From Streptomyces albospinus (GTDB lineage: Bacteria; Actinomycetota; Actinomycetes; Streptomycetales; Streptomycetaceae): DNA of 64,000 nt. A program made the position numbers and the translations under genes. The stretch spans positions 1-64,000 of the forward strand of contig NZ_BMRP01000012.1 of the NCBI RefSeq assembly GCF_014648695.1, given 5' to 3'. The notes below the pieces were generated by a model, which was not told where the DNA came from, ran no database searches, and worked only from the letters and a program-made list of their open reading frames with translations. This document shows positions 45,344 to 54,599 of the stretch, in pieces (position 1 is the stretch's first letter; every line of letters starts with the position of its first letter).

Positions 45344-48300
45344 TTACAGACCCATGCCCGCCATGGTCCTTTCAAGGGAGTTCGCGTAGAGCCGCGCACC
45401 CCCGATCTTGGGGTGGAAGGACTGGGCAGAGAGGCCGTACTTGTTGATGATTGGCCAGTCCTTGACGGGATCGTCGGACGCGGTCAGGGTCTTCACGAGC
45501 CCGTGAACCTGTTCGGGATCACCGCATACCGCCTGGTTCACGAAGTCTTCCCTTGGATAGGAGAACCAGACGGGCACGCCCTGCTTCTTGGCATCGTCGA
45601 CTGCGCCCTGCATAGCGCCGGCGAGGGTTTCGGCAGTGCTGTTGAGCCAGATGGCGGAGGCTTCGGACAGACCGATGGTGGGCAAGCCGATGATGCTGAT
45701 GTTGAGGCAGGAGCCTTTGTCGGAGATCAGAGGCGGGTAGCCCATGAGGACGATCTTCGCGTTCCGGGCCAACGAGTGGATCTGGAAGAGGGTCTGGGTG
45801 ATGTCGGGTCGGACGATTTCGTTGATGATGCCGGGGACAGCGGTCACCAATGGCTGCCCGACAAACTTCTGGTCCCGTCCGTGGACATCTTCGTCCGGCT
45901 TGTCGAAGGCCTTGTCTTGGCAGCTGCCGCCACCGAAGGAGACCAGGCACTTCTGGACGGTATCGGCGAAGCGGGCGTCGTTGCCGCCGACGGAGATCGT
46001 GACCAGGGTGGTGTTTTTGTCGAGGTAGCCCTGATTGATCTGCGGGAGTTCACCCCCATTTTTCTGAACCTTGCTCAGGACGTTGTAGGTACGCGCCCCG
46101 GAGCAGGCGATGAGGTGGTAGTCCATGTCCGAGTCCGAGTTGTCGTCCAGGGATCCGATTGCCCGGGACTCGCCGGGAAGTGTGGCTTGCCGTGACCACG
46201 CGTAGCGGGAGCGGTGACAGGCGTCGCGGGACTTGTCATTGTTCTTGTTGCGGTAGTTGGTCTCGGGGTAGTAGTCGCGGTTTCCTTCGGAGGCGCCTTC
46301 ACCGGACGAGTAGGAGTCGCCCATGGCCACGATCATGTGCTTCGGCTTGCCAGGCAGCGGCTGGAAGGCTACGGCCCCCCAAGCGATGTCTTCGTCGGCG
46401 GTACCGTCTTGAGTGTCATTGGACAGCTCGACCTTGGGTGTTCCGTTGAAGTGGAATACGCCGAGACTGACCCATCGGCCCGCGCGCTGCTCGACGGCGC
46501 GTACTGAGCTGTCGCTGTCGGTGTTGAGAACGTGGTATTTCGCCTGGCGGGTCTGTGCGCCGGTGTCGGGGAGGTGGACCAGGACCCGGGCCCAACCGAG
46601 GGTTTCGGGATCAGTCCAGGTGCCCTTGACGGTCATGGGGCCGTTTTCGCCGCCCAGGTGTTCACTGTTGCGGGTCTGGGCGTACCAAAAGTGGCCGCCA
46701 TACCCGCCACCGATCTGGTAGAGATCTTCCTTTGCTTCGTAGTGATTGTCGCTGTCGGGGTAGAAGGTGAATTGGAAGCTTCCCGATGAGGCGATCTGCC
46801 CGCAGTCACTCCACGTTTTGGTGGTGTCAGGGACAGAGGCGACGACATGGGAGCCTGGCGGAGCACCGGCGCATACAGGCTGGCCGTATTGAAGCCGGTA
46901 TCCGCGGCCAGGCTCGGTGATGAGCGTTGTGTACTTGATGTGCTCGTTTCCACAAGTGCTGTCGCAGTCGGACTTCCATGTGGCGTTCGGCTGGTGCCAC
47001 CAGTACTTCTGATAGCACGCCGCGTCGGGGCAGACCGGCGGAGTTGCGGTGTCACAGTTGTTGTTGCTGTTGCAGAAGGTGCTCAGGGGCGGTGAGACGG
47101 CGCTGCGTGCTCCCGTCGAGTTCCACCAAGCAGGGTAGAAGCCGGCAGTGGCGTAGCCAGCCTCTCCGGGCCAGTCCTGGCGGCCGGAAGTGGCGTAGGA
47201 GTAGCCGGTGTCTATGGACCAGGCGGACCAGCCCATCACCTTCTCCTCATAGGGCCAGTCCTGAGGGTGGGCGGCGTCCTTGTTGGCCTCAGAGCCATCC
47301 ACGTCGGTGTCCATGAAGGGGTGCCCCCACCCCTTGGCGTATACCGGGTTGGCAGGGTTGTTGTACCAGCCGAGGCCCCAGTGTCCGTTGTTGGCGCCAG
47401 CGTCCGATGGGGCATTGAATCCGAGGTTGTAGTTCCAGATAGCGGTGAACCAGTTCTCGACCTTGGAGGGGTCGTCGTTGTTCACGGTGACCTTCTGGCC
47501 GTCGGTGTGCACCTCGTTCCACTTGTCGGCGAGGATCTGCACGGCTGCGGCAATGTTCGTGGCGTAGTCGACTGCCACGGCCTTCTGCTTTGCGGGCGGC
47601 AGGTTCGGGATCTTCTTCCCGGACGGGTCGGTCTTCTCGAATCCGTTAAGGCGCATGCCGTCGGTGACCTGTCCGACCCCGTACCCGCAATCGGAGTCGT
47701 CCCAGTGGATCCTCCAGTAGGCATTCGGGTCGCCTTCGACGGCCTTCCGGCCGTAATAGCCGTCCATGGCGGCGAGCGGACTGCCCATCTGGCCTGGGAT
47801 GGAGCCGGGTTCGGCCTGCCACAGGTTGGATTCCTGGGCGAGGATGCCGAGGAGCACGTTGGCGGGGACCCGGCCGCCCCCCTTGAGCGTCGGCTTCGGG
47901 AACATGCCCTGCGGGTCGACGGTGCCGATGCCAATCTGGTCGCGGTAACCGGTCTGGATCAGGTAGCCAGCGTGCAGTTCACCACGCACGGCCATATCGA
48001 CCGCCCACTCCACCTGGTTGGGGGTGGGCTGGAGCGCCTGGCTGTGGACGTCGTTGCGGGAGATCGCGCAGTGGCGGTCCGGGTCGGTGGGGTCGTGGGA
48101 GACACCGGCGGCTGCGAGGGAACGCGGCTTCTTTCCGGTGGCGATCAGGGCCGGCGAGGGATGGGAGGCGGAGGCGCTCGCCGTCTGCTGGGTAACGGCC
48201 TGGGTGACCTTGGCACCGGTCGCGGTGACCGTCGACGTCACCGTCAGCGGCTGGCTGTCGGGCCTGTTTGTCCCGCGCGTCTTGATCTTCGCCGCGCTGT

Positions 48301-49372
48301 TTTTCGTGAATCCCTTGCCTGCGCTGGCGATCCGGTCCAGTCCGGCTTTGACGCCCGGGGACAGGACAGGGGTGGTGGCCAGGCGGCCCTCGGAGGAGAT
48401 GTCGGAGGTGGCAGGAACGTTCAGGCGGGTGATGCCGGTTCCGGCGCTGCTCGCTCTACCCGTCGGGTGTCCGGTCAGGAAGACGCGGGAGGCGCCCTGG
48501 GCGAGGGCGAGATCGCCGAGGGAGCCGGTCGCGACCACGGTCGGCTTCTCGGTGTCCTTCCACACCTTTGCGTGTGCCGTCTTGTCCCCGTCGCGTTCAA
48601 TGAACGCCACTCCGCTTCCCTGGGTCGGGCGGATGTCAAAGGGAACGCCGCGAGCTGCCGCGAGGGTCTTCACCTTGCCGGCGCGGTCGAGGTGGATGAG
48701 ACGGTTGCCGCGGGCGGCCACGGTGCCGTCAGACACGGGAACGGCGGATGTCACCTCGCCGCCTGTTGTCACGTCGCCGGTCGTGCGGCCAGCTGTGGTG
48801 ACCGTGACCACCCGCGTCTTCATTCCCTTGACATCGTTCATGCCACGGAAGGCTGTAAAGGCTGCGGTGCGGGTCGCCGGGTTGCAGGTGGGGTCGAAGG
48901 AGAAGAGCGAAGCAGTGAACCGCAGCTTGGTCACCGCGCCGGTCTTCAAGTTGACGATGGCTGCGAAGGCCCCGCCCTGCATCAGGTCAGGCTTGTTGGT
49001 GAACGTACGGGGTGCGTAGACAGCAGCTACATGGCTGGCGTCCATGATGCACTCGTTGCCGATCCACGAGTCAGTCCGCATACCGGGTTCGGCGAGGGTC
49101 GCGGCGGCGTTCCAGTCGTACGCCTTGCCGCTGTCAGCAACGAGGATCTTGTATCCGTCAGTGTCAGGCGCGCCAGTCACAGCGCGGTCCTGGCTGCTCT
49201 TCCAGCCGCGACCGAGGGTCTTGTTCGGGTTCTTGACGCCGCCGGTTGGGGCGGCGTCCGAGGCACTGGGTGTGGGAGAGGGTTTGGCGATTGCGGACTG
49301 GGCCTGTAAGAGCCCTAACAGGGTCGCGGTGGCAGCCAAAGCCGCCACCACAGTTCTTCGGGAGCCGGACAT
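45344..49372 (-). CDS. large secreted wall-active protein: lytic-transglycosylase-like, golvesin-like and SGNH hydrolase domains
   Basis: 1342 aa from ATG 49372 (AGAAAGG nine bases upstream); longer starts to 49543 add unlike sequence. Signal peptide about 1-30 (VVAALAATATLLGLLQAQSA). Residues about 45-340 are beta-rich. About 500-590 is a goose-lysozyme/SLT-like domain: VLLGILAQESNLWQAEPGSI, then CGYGVGQVTDGM. A Cys-rich segment (about 765-825) follows, then a golvesin-like sandwich (about 860-1005). The end is an SGNH/GDSL hydrolase: catalytic Ser in VAMGDSYSSGEGAS (about 1012-1025), GGND near 1129, His in SFHPKIGGARLY near 1320. Likely removes or modifies envelope esters and glycans outside the cell. 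Confidence 0.8.
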   Translation of the reverse strand: MSGSRRTVVAALAATATLLGLLQAQSAIAKPSPTPSASDAAPTGGVKNPNKTLGRGWKSSQDRAVTGAPDTDGYKILVADSGKAYDWNAAATLAEPGMRTDSWIGNECIMDASHVAAVYAPRTFTNKPDLMQGGAFAAIVNLKTGAVTKLRFTASLFSFDPTCNPATRTAAFTAFRGMNDVKGMKTRVVTVTTAGRTTGDVTTGGEVTSAVPVSDGTVAARGNRLIHLDRAGKVKTLAAARGVPFDIRPTQGSGVAFIERDGDKTAHAKVWKDTEKPTVVATGSLGDLALAQGASRVFLTGHPTGRASSAGTGITRLNVPATSDISSEGRLATTPVLSPGVKAGLDRIASAGKGFTKNSAAKIKTRGTNRPDSQPLTVTSTVTATGAKVTQAVTQQTASASASHPSPALIATGKKPRSLAAAGVSHDPTDPDRHCAISRNDVHSQALQPTPNQVEWAVDMAVRGELHAGYLIQTGYRDQIGIGTVDPQGMFPKPTLKGGGRVPANVLLGILAQESNLWQAEPGSIPGQMGSPLAAMDGYYGRKAVEGDPNAYWRIHWDDSDCGYGVGQVTDGMRLNGFEKTDPSGKKIPNLPPAKQKAVAVDYATNIAAAVQILADKWNEVHTDGQKVTVNNDDPSKVENWFTAIWNYNLGFNAPSDAGANNGHWGLGWYNNPANPVYAKGWGHPFMDTDVDGSEANKDAAHPQDWPYEEKVMGWSAWSIDTGYSYATSGRQDWPGEAGYATAGFYPAWWNSTGARSAVSPPLSTFCNSNNNCDTATPPVCPDAACYQKYWWHQPNATWKSDCDSTCGNEHIKYTTLITEPGRGYRLQYGQPVCAGAPPGSHVVASVPDTTKTWSDCGQIASSGSFQFTFYPDSDNHYEAKEDLYQIGGGYGGHFWYAQTRNSEHLGGENGPMTVKGTWTDPETLGWARVLVHLPDTGAQTRQAKYHVLNTDSDSSVRAVEQRAGRWVSLGVFHFNGTPKVELSNDTQDGTADEDIAWGAVAFQPLPGKPKHMIVAMGDSYSSGEGASEGNRDYYPETNYRNKNNDKSRDACHRSRYAWSRQATLPGESRAIGSLDDNSDSDMDYHLIACSGARTYNVLSKVQKNGGELPQINQGYLDKNTTLVTISVGGNDARFADTVQKCLVSFGGGSCQDKAFDKPDEDVHGRDQKFVGQPLVTAVPGIINEIVRPDITQTLFQIHSLARNAKIVLMGYPPLISDKGSCLNISIIGLPTIGLSEASAIWLNSTAETLAGAMQGAVDDAKKQGVPVWFSYPREDFVNQAVCGDPEQVHGLVKTLTASDDPVKDWPIINKYGLSAQSFHPKIGGARLYANSLERTMAGMGL

Positions 49373-49831
49373 CACAAGGTGCCTTTCTGTGAGCGATGCG
49401 GACATCGATGTCCACGGGAAGGGACGGCCTCCAGGCAGCGGAAACGTGTCTGGGCGGCATCGTGGTCTGGGCGGAGCAGTCCTGTCTGAAGACGGACACG
49501 GTGACGGTGTCCGACGTTCTCGTCCGAAGTTCGTGGCAGTCATCTGACCGGGGACGAGGAGGGTGCACGTTCATCGGTGGCGATCGTGAACCACATGGTC
49601 AGCACCCGCTGCGCCGGACGGACATGGAGGGCAGGCGAGCACTTCGTGGGCCGGCGCCGCAGACGACGGGGACGCCGTGGTGGTCCTGAGACGGCTGCGG
49701 GTGTCGTAGGGGCGACCGACGCCGTTGTGGTGGACAGCTGAGCAGGAGCCGTCAAGCCGTCGTCGATGCTGTCGGCTTGGCCCAGGCTGCAGTTGGCCGC
49801 CGCACCGGCGAGTGCGGCGGCCAACGCCCAG
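49373..49831 (-). other. gap between secreted-protein genes
   Basis: No supported gene. A minus-strand frame (49540-49824) has an Ala/Gly-rich start that could imitate a signal peptide, but then low-complexity Pro/Arg sequence and no ribosome site. The promoter of the SGNH protein gene is probably in this gap. Confidence 0.35.
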
Positions 49832-50470
49832 CTATGCGGGCGTGCGTGTCACGCGAATGATCTCGACCCTGGGGTGCTTGGGTATGCGTGCTCCGGAAGA
49901 ATCCATCGCTGTGAGTACCTGAGACGCCGTGGCCCCCGGTGCAAGCACACCACTTGTGGTCCTCACGGTTGCCGAGAAACCTTCAGGACCGGTCACACGG
50001 ATCTCCACCTTGTAAGCGGCCGATGATTGTTCCCGGTTGGCAATCTCGATCGCTACCCACATCCCGCTCCCGGAAGGCTTGGGAACAGGCTGCTTCACCC
50101 TCACACCGTCTTTGCTGACGACAGCCGGGGGTGGTGCGCCCGGCCTTACCGCTGAGTCTTTTGACGGGGCTTTAGGCTCTGCGATTGCCTGGGACGGTGG
50201 ATGGGATCTCCTCGGTTTCGTACCGGGGGATGCACTCTGGGTCGGCTGTGGGTTCTGCGAAGAGCCCGTCTCTCCGCTTGTCGTCTCTGGAGAGCTTCCC
50301 GCCCGCCTGGCGGCCGTGACAGCCGGTCCTGTGTGTTCACCGGGTCCGTCTTGCCGGAGCCCGATGAAGGCAGCGACAGACAACGCAGCCAGCACTCCCA
50401 GTGCAAGGGACACTTTTAGAGTCCGACGCCAGGACGGATGTGGAGTGGGGCGAGCAGCGCGGTTCCCCAT
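49832..50470 (-). CDS. membrane-anchored protein with Ig-like/FxLYD-like extracellular domain
   Basis: 212 aa. Start ATG 50470 overlaps the stop of the upstream gene (TGATG), so it is coupled. Basic N terminus, single membrane anchor about 20-40 (VSLALGVLAALSVAAFIGL), a Ser/Pro-rich spacer to about 120, then a beta-sandwich-like domain: SGMWVAIEIANREQSSAAYK and VEIRVTGPEGFSATVRTTSG. Such domains are extracellular binding modules. Same operon as the SapA-like protein. Confidence 0.6.
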   Translation of the reverse strand: MGNRAARPTPHPSWRRTLKVSLALGVLAALSVAAFIGLRQDGPGEHTGPAVTAARRAGSSPETTSGETGSSQNPQPTQSASPGTKPRRSHPPSQAIAEPKAPSKDSAVRPGAPPPAVVSKDGVRVKQPVPKPSGSGMWVAIEIANREQSSAAYKVEIRVTGPEGFSATVRTTSGVLAPGATASQVLTAMDSSGARIPKHPRVEIIRVTRTPA

Positions 50471-51012
50471 CAGTTACATGGAGCGGCGTAGGTGACACGG
50501 TCGATCACTGCGACACCACCGCTCTTCATGACGGCAGTCACCTTCGAGCAGAGGATGTAGCTGTTGTAGCCAGTGGTGTAGACGGGACCGGCGTACTCAC
50601 TGAATGTGCCCTCGTCTGTGTCGCAGGTTGCCCCCGTCCGGTTGGGGCAGATCTTGAGCTTCATGTACTGCTTGGCTCCTGTGTTGTTGTCGAAAATCGC
50701 ACAAGCGCCAGAGAGGCCCGAGGAACCGCTCTTCGTGTAGGTGAAGAGGGTCCCAAGCCTGGTTGCATCAGGAAGACGCTCAGCCATAAAGAGCTCATAA
50801 CCTGAACCGCAGAGATTGGCTGCCGCGCGTACCGACTGGGGATCCGCGGCCGCGAGGGCCCGTGCCTTGTCACTTGCTCGGGCGGAAATCTTTACCCCCG
50901 GCCCCGCAGTGGCGTCGGCAGCAATTGCCTGCGGAGCGGCAAGCCCCAGCATCGCTAACGCAGCTGCAGCCACAGCAGATCTTCTTCTGGATTTGACATT
51001 GAAGCCGAACAT
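50470..51012 (-). CDS. SapA-like secreted protein with six cysteines
   Basis: 180 aa from ATG 51012 with GAGGGGG eight bases upstream; the frame extends to 51114 without support. Signal peptide about residues 1-31 (SAVAAAALAMLGLAAPQAIA). The mature part holds six Cys in an arrangement like spore-associated protein A of Streptomyces: AANLCGSGYELF, SGACAIFDNNTGAKQYMKL, FSEYAGPVYTTGYNSYILC. Three disulfides and an exported small beta-domain are inferred. Function unknown in the family. Confidence 0.6.
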   Translation of the reverse strand: MFGFNVKSRRRSAVAAAALAMLGLAAPQAIAADATAGPGVKISARASDKARALAAADPQSVRAAANLCGSGYELFMAERLPDATRLGTLFTYTKSGSSGLSGACAIFDNNTGAKQYMKLKICPNRTGATCDTDEGTFSEYAGPVYTTGYNSYILCSKVTAVMKSGGVAVIDRVTYAAPCN

Positions 51013-51564
51013 TGAATTCCCCCTCTGGCGAAACGTGAAATGGCTGAATCGCAAGGGAAAACCGCCCCGATGAACCCCCCGGTTCACGCGAGTCGAGGTC
51101 CCCGCGATCGGCATGGAACATACATCGCCGGGCCTCCACGAAGGTGTATCGAAAGGTACCGGCTTGTCAGCTTCCTGTTATTTAGTAACGACCAGTAGTG
51201 ATCAAACTGACTGTCTTCGTAGATTTCATGATGAGGTGAGACATTTCAAGAGCGAGGCATCAACGATGAGTTACTCCGTGACCTCCGTCACTTTCGCTCT
51301 GCCGTGTCGCTTCGAGAGCTATTGAGTGACTGGGCTACGTCATGGCAAGACTCGTCCTGGGCTGATTTCGGCTCCCACGGCGACCACGTGAGCGGTCATG
51401 ACCCCAGCCCGCAAGGCCGCGGCCAAGCCGGCGACTGTATGCGTGTGGCCAGGTGACATCGCCATCAGGAGGACCTCGATCAGTGTCCGGGTGCCGTCCC
51501 GGTCGCCGTGGTTCCTGCGGTCTGGTCCCCCAGGCGTCGTGAGCCTGGGGGGGGAACTGCCCGG
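51013..51564. other. AT-richer intergenic region upstream of the SapA-like gene
   Basis: No supported gene. The stretch 51170-51260 is clearly poorer in GC than its surroundings and probably contains the promoter for the minus-strand secreted-protein operon. I could not assign a clear -10/-35 pair. Confidence 0.35.
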
Positions 51565-51900
51565 TGAATCAGCCTGTCCGGGAGTTGCAGAGCCGGGGAG
51601 GCGCCCGACTTGCCGTTCAGGACTTCCAAGTGATCCAGGCCCAGGCGGACGGCCGCTTCGCGATCAGTCGTTCGTGCCGGCCACCGACACGTTCTGGTTG
51701 TAGGCCACCAGATGAAAGGCATGTAGCACGGCTCGCAACGCGTTTGCCGATCAGCCGGATCGCGATCGAGTAGCGGCTGATGCGGACTGGGATACGGCCG
51801 TAACCGTCGACCCGCGAATGAACAACCGGCCCGTCGCGACGGGCTCCTCAGGGATACGCCCGCCACGGAGATCAGCGTCGCCCTGAACCGAAATCCCTTA
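51565..51900 (-). mobile_element. IS21-family transposase (IstA) relic
   Basis: Minus-strand fragments in different frames: YSIAIRLIGKRV, LHAFHLVAYNQNVSVAG, RHERLIAK and AAVRLGLDHLEVLNGKSGAS. Taken together they follow the IstA pattern in which YSVP..IG..V is followed by ARHER and LDLDHYLE.L..KPGA. Several frameshifts and an in-frame stop make it dead. It marks the boundary between the secreted-protein cassette and the downstream element genes. Confidence 0.5.
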
Positions 51901-51986
51901 GCAGATAGTCCAGGCGTCACCAAACCCCTCTTCGGGCCGCACCCTCGTCGTCCGCATGGCCCCAACCTCTGCGAGGTGCACCACTC

Positions 51987-52700
51987 GTGGCGGAAACACG
52001 TCCGCACATCACCGTCAACCACCACGACCGCTATGGCGTCGTGGCAGCGGCTTCGCACGAAAATCACGTCGCCGACCACATGCTGCGGCGGGTCGGCTTC
52101 GAGCAGCTGCCTGGCAGCAACCTCTACGCCCTGGCCGAACCGAACCGCGATCCGGGCCGACGAGGACAGCAGGCGGTCCAGTCCCTGCGTGCCGCGCAGT
52201 ACACGGTCACCTCAGACACCGCATACGACCTCAATCCCCACGCCCCGCTCACCCCCCACCAAGGTCTTGGCCGACTGGAGAAACTTTCCTTCCCGCAGGT
52301 GCCCAGCGCCGGGCAGGCGGCCTTCGCTTCCGCCCGCGCGCTCGACGCTGACATACGGGCAGCTCAGATCGTGGTGCACGACCAGGTACGTGACCGTGAG
52401 GGCAACCTGCGCGCGGTCGGCACGGACGTACGTACCCGCGAGGGACTGCTGCTCCGCGGCGAGGGCGATCTGCGGTACGTCGATACTCGGCTGGAGCACA
52501 CCGGCCGCGCGTTCGACGCCTTCTACTCGATGCCCGGCAACGAGCGTCGTGACCCGCGGCTGTCGATGATGCAGCGCCGCGCTCAGGCAGCCACCGCCCT
52601 CTCCCCGGCCCGTGCAGGCGTCACCCTGCCGCAGCAGCCAGCCGCCACCGTCGCCTACCGCCCGCCCTCCACCGCCCAGCAGCCGGTTCGCGCCCGTTAA
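51987..52700 (+). CDS. hypothetical protein of the element's second gene block
   Basis: 237 aa from GTG 51987. Soluble, with HITVNHHDRYGVVAAASHEN at the start, DHMLRRVGFEQLPGSNLYAL in the first third and SARALDADIRAAQIVVHDQV in the middle. The C-terminal 40 residues are Ala/Pro-rich. The next protein begins with a similar 'lone domain' theme (VLRKHHFRYSQDLDVYLLPE), so the two may share an N-terminal fold. No family recognised. Confidence 0.6.
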   Translation: MAETRPHITVNHHDRYGVVAAASHENHVADHMLRRVGFEQLPGSNLYALAEPNRDPGRRGQQAVQSLRAAQYTVTSDTAYDLNPHAPLTPHQGLGRLEKLSFPQVPSAGQAAFASARALDADIRAAQIVVHDQVRDREGNLRAVGTDVRTREGLLLRGEGDLRYVDTRLEHTGRAFDAFYSMPGNERRDPRLSMMQRRAQAATALSPARAGVTLPQQPAATVAYRPPSTAQQPVRAR

Positions 52701-52727
52701 CGCTCCAGCCTCGAAGGATCCTTCGCG

Positions 52728-53498
52728 ATGAACCTCCCCGACAACCCCGACGTCGCCTTCGGAGTCCACCCCGATCTTGGTGTGGCCGCCGCGGTAGTGG
52801 ATGACCGGCCGCACCTGGACAAGGTCCTGCGCAAGCACCACTTCCGCTACAGCCAGGACCTGGACGTCTACCTCCTGCCAGAAGGCACACCACACAACAC
52901 CGCGGTCCGGACCGTGGCCGCCGCCACCCGCGAATTCCAGGATGCCGGCCACACCGTCGCTGTCGATCCCCGCATCATGCTGCCGCCGCCCATCCCCACG
53001 CCGGACGGTGTGACCGCACGTACAACGCAGCCTGGGCAGTCGTTGACCGCGCTGACCGGCGAGCTGCACGAGCTGCGTCGCTCGGCCGACGTCGCCGAAG
53101 TGCTGGAGCAGATCCTCGATGAGCACCACGGTGCCGTCGGCGATCTGGAGGAGTTCATCGACACCGCTGCCGCCTGGTGCGAGCGACTCGATACCCCGGG
53201 CGGCCGGGAGCTGGGCCAGCACCTGCGCACGGTTGCGCACCATGTCGCCTTTCTCGGCGACCGGTTGGCCGACGCACAGCTCGATCTGTCGGTCATGCCG
53301 GATGTGACACCCAAGGATGCCCCGCCGCTGGCCGACGTTCCGCTCCCGAAGCGGTATGAGGTCCCCTCCGTCACGCACACCGCCCGTGCTCGCGCGGCCG
53401 TGGCGTCCTCACCGAAGCGCCCAGCCGACCTTCCTGCGGCTCCGGAAGAAGCGCCCCATTCCACGGCCGCGTCGCCCAGCCCCCGCCGTACACGCTGA
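52728..53498 (+). CDS. hypothetical protein, partner of the preceding gene
   Basis: 256 aa; AAGGATCC precedes the ATG, 27 bases after the previous stop. N-terminal domain about 1-80 with AFGVHPDLGVAAAVVDDRPH and KVLRKHHFRYSQDLDVYLLP, resembling the start of the preceding protein. Middle: helical VAEVLEQILDEHHGAVGDLE and ELGQHLRTVAHHVAFLGDRL. Pro/Ala-rich C terminus. Function unknown. Confidence 0.6.
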   Translation: MNLPDNPDVAFGVHPDLGVAAAVVDDRPHLDKVLRKHHFRYSQDLDVYLLPEGTPHNTAVRTVAAATREFQDAGHTVAVDPRIMLPPPIPTPDGVTARTTQPGQSLTALTGELHELRRSADVAEVLEQILDEHHGAVGDLEEFIDTAAAWCERLDTPGGRELGQHLRTVAHHVAFLGDRLADAQLDLSVMPDVTPKDAPPLADVPLPKRYEVPSVTHTARARAAVASSPKRPADLPAAPEEAPHSTAASPSPRRTR

Positions 53499-53543
53499 CC
53501 ACCCCTTTTCGATCCCCGAAGCACAGATGAAGGAGTTCCTGTC

Positions 53544-54041
53544 ATGGCCGTCAAGACGCTGTGGACCATCGACCACGCCTGCGGACACACCACCGAGGCC
53601 GACCTCTCCGACCGTCCGGCCGACCGGCGTGCCGGATACGCCCGCTGGCTCTCAGCACGGGACTGCACCGACTGTTGGCGGGCCGCCCCGGGCGAGGATG
53701 CCGAGTCGAAGGCCGAGTGGCTGGCGAAGAAGCAGGCCGCCGAGCAGGCCGAGGCCCAGGAGTGGTCCGAGCAGTACCGCATGCCCGATCTGGAAGGCAC
53801 AGACCGTGCCATCGCTTGGGGCACCCGCTGCCGCCACCAGCTCGTCTCCGCCGCCTACGCCGCCCTCGTCCTCGAAGGCACCACCAGCGAAGCGGAATGG
53901 GAGGCCATCGAGGACGCGGTGCGCCCTCTGACCCGCGCCAGCTGGTGGATCGACCAGCGCGACGCCGACCCCGCCGACCTGCCTGAGCTGCTGGACGCCG
54001 CCACCGAGGGCGACCGGCCGAACGAAAACCCCCACTTCTAA
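53544..54041 (+). CDS. hypothetical protein with possible zinc-binding N terminus
   Basis: 165 aa; AGGAGTTCCTGTC precedes the ATG. The N terminus IDHACGHTTEADLSDRP followed by ARDCTDCWRA gives a Cys/His set (HxCGH...CxxC) that could bind zinc. The middle is an acidic/helical segment (EDAESKAEWLAKKQAAEQAE). Small Streptomyces element proteins with this header are common; role unknown to me. Confidence 0.6.
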   Translation: MAVKTLWTIDHACGHTTEADLSDRPADRRAGYARWLSARDCTDCWRAAPGEDAESKAEWLAKKQAAEQAEAQEWSEQYRMPDLEGTDRAIAWGTRCRHQLVSAAYAALVLEGTTSEAEWEAIEDAVRPLTRASWWIDQRDADPADLPELLDAATEGDRPNENPHF

Positions 54042-54059
54042 CCCCCGAAGGGATCTGCC

Positions 54060-54565
54060 GTGCATCCGTCCTTCGACTGCCACATACGGCGCTCCGCCGA
54101 CACCGCAGCACTTCTCACCACGCTCCACGCCAACCGCAAAGAAGGCTTCGAGCCCTACCTCCTCGCCGCCTGGTCGCCGCACCTGGAAGCCGCGAACGCG
54201 CCCTCCCTCGCGCATCTCGTACAACTGCTCGATGAGCCCCTCCATGCACGCCAGCAGCGCACCGGGCGAAGGCTGGCCCGTCCCGCCTGGCACTGCTCCG
54301 TGGTCAAGGACACCGGCCGCGTCCTGTCCGACGAGCAGTGGGCGGCCCTGGTAAAGGACATCGTCGCCGCCACGGGGATAGAGCCCGGCGGCGACACGAC
54401 CGCCTGCCGGTGGGTCGCGTTGCCCGGGGCCACCGCTCGGTGGATCTCGTCGCCAACGTGATCCGCCAGGACGGACGCCGGGCCCGGATCCATCAGGACA
54501 CCTTCCACGCACGCTCCGCATGTGACCACTACGCCGGCGCCCTGACCGCCCAGCTCGCTGCCTGA
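54060..54565 (+). pseudogene. relaxase/mobilization-nuclease remnant lacking the catalytic histidines
   Basis: From GTG 54060 one frame reads FEPYLLAAWSPHLEAANAPS, PAWHCSVVKDTGRVLSDEQW, IVAATGIEPGGDTTACRWVA. This follows the N-terminal HUH relaxase domain of Streptomyces elements (LVA..WD, WH.SV, LSDE.W..IA..MVAATGI....CRWVAVRHADDHIHIVA). At about 54440 the similarity moves to another frame (HRSVDLVANVIRQDGRRARI) and ends at 54565. In that region the usual DHIHI is replaced by HRSVDL, so the metal-binding His pair is gone, and the rest of the relaxase is missing. Not functional as a nuclease. Confidence 0.65.
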
Positions 54566-54599
54566 CCCGCCACCACTCTTCTTCCGAAAGGCCGTCCCA

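Noticed and set aside
47267..49309. A 680-codon open frame on the plus strand opposite the SGNH protein gene
   Set aside because: Shadow of a long high-GC gene; Gly/Val/Arg-rich without domains, whereas the minus strand encodes a signal peptide and catalytic motifs.
49540..49824. Possible small exported protein on the minus strand between secreted-protein genes
   Set aside because: Ala-rich start looks like a signal by composition only; the remainder is low-complexity and there is no ribosome site.
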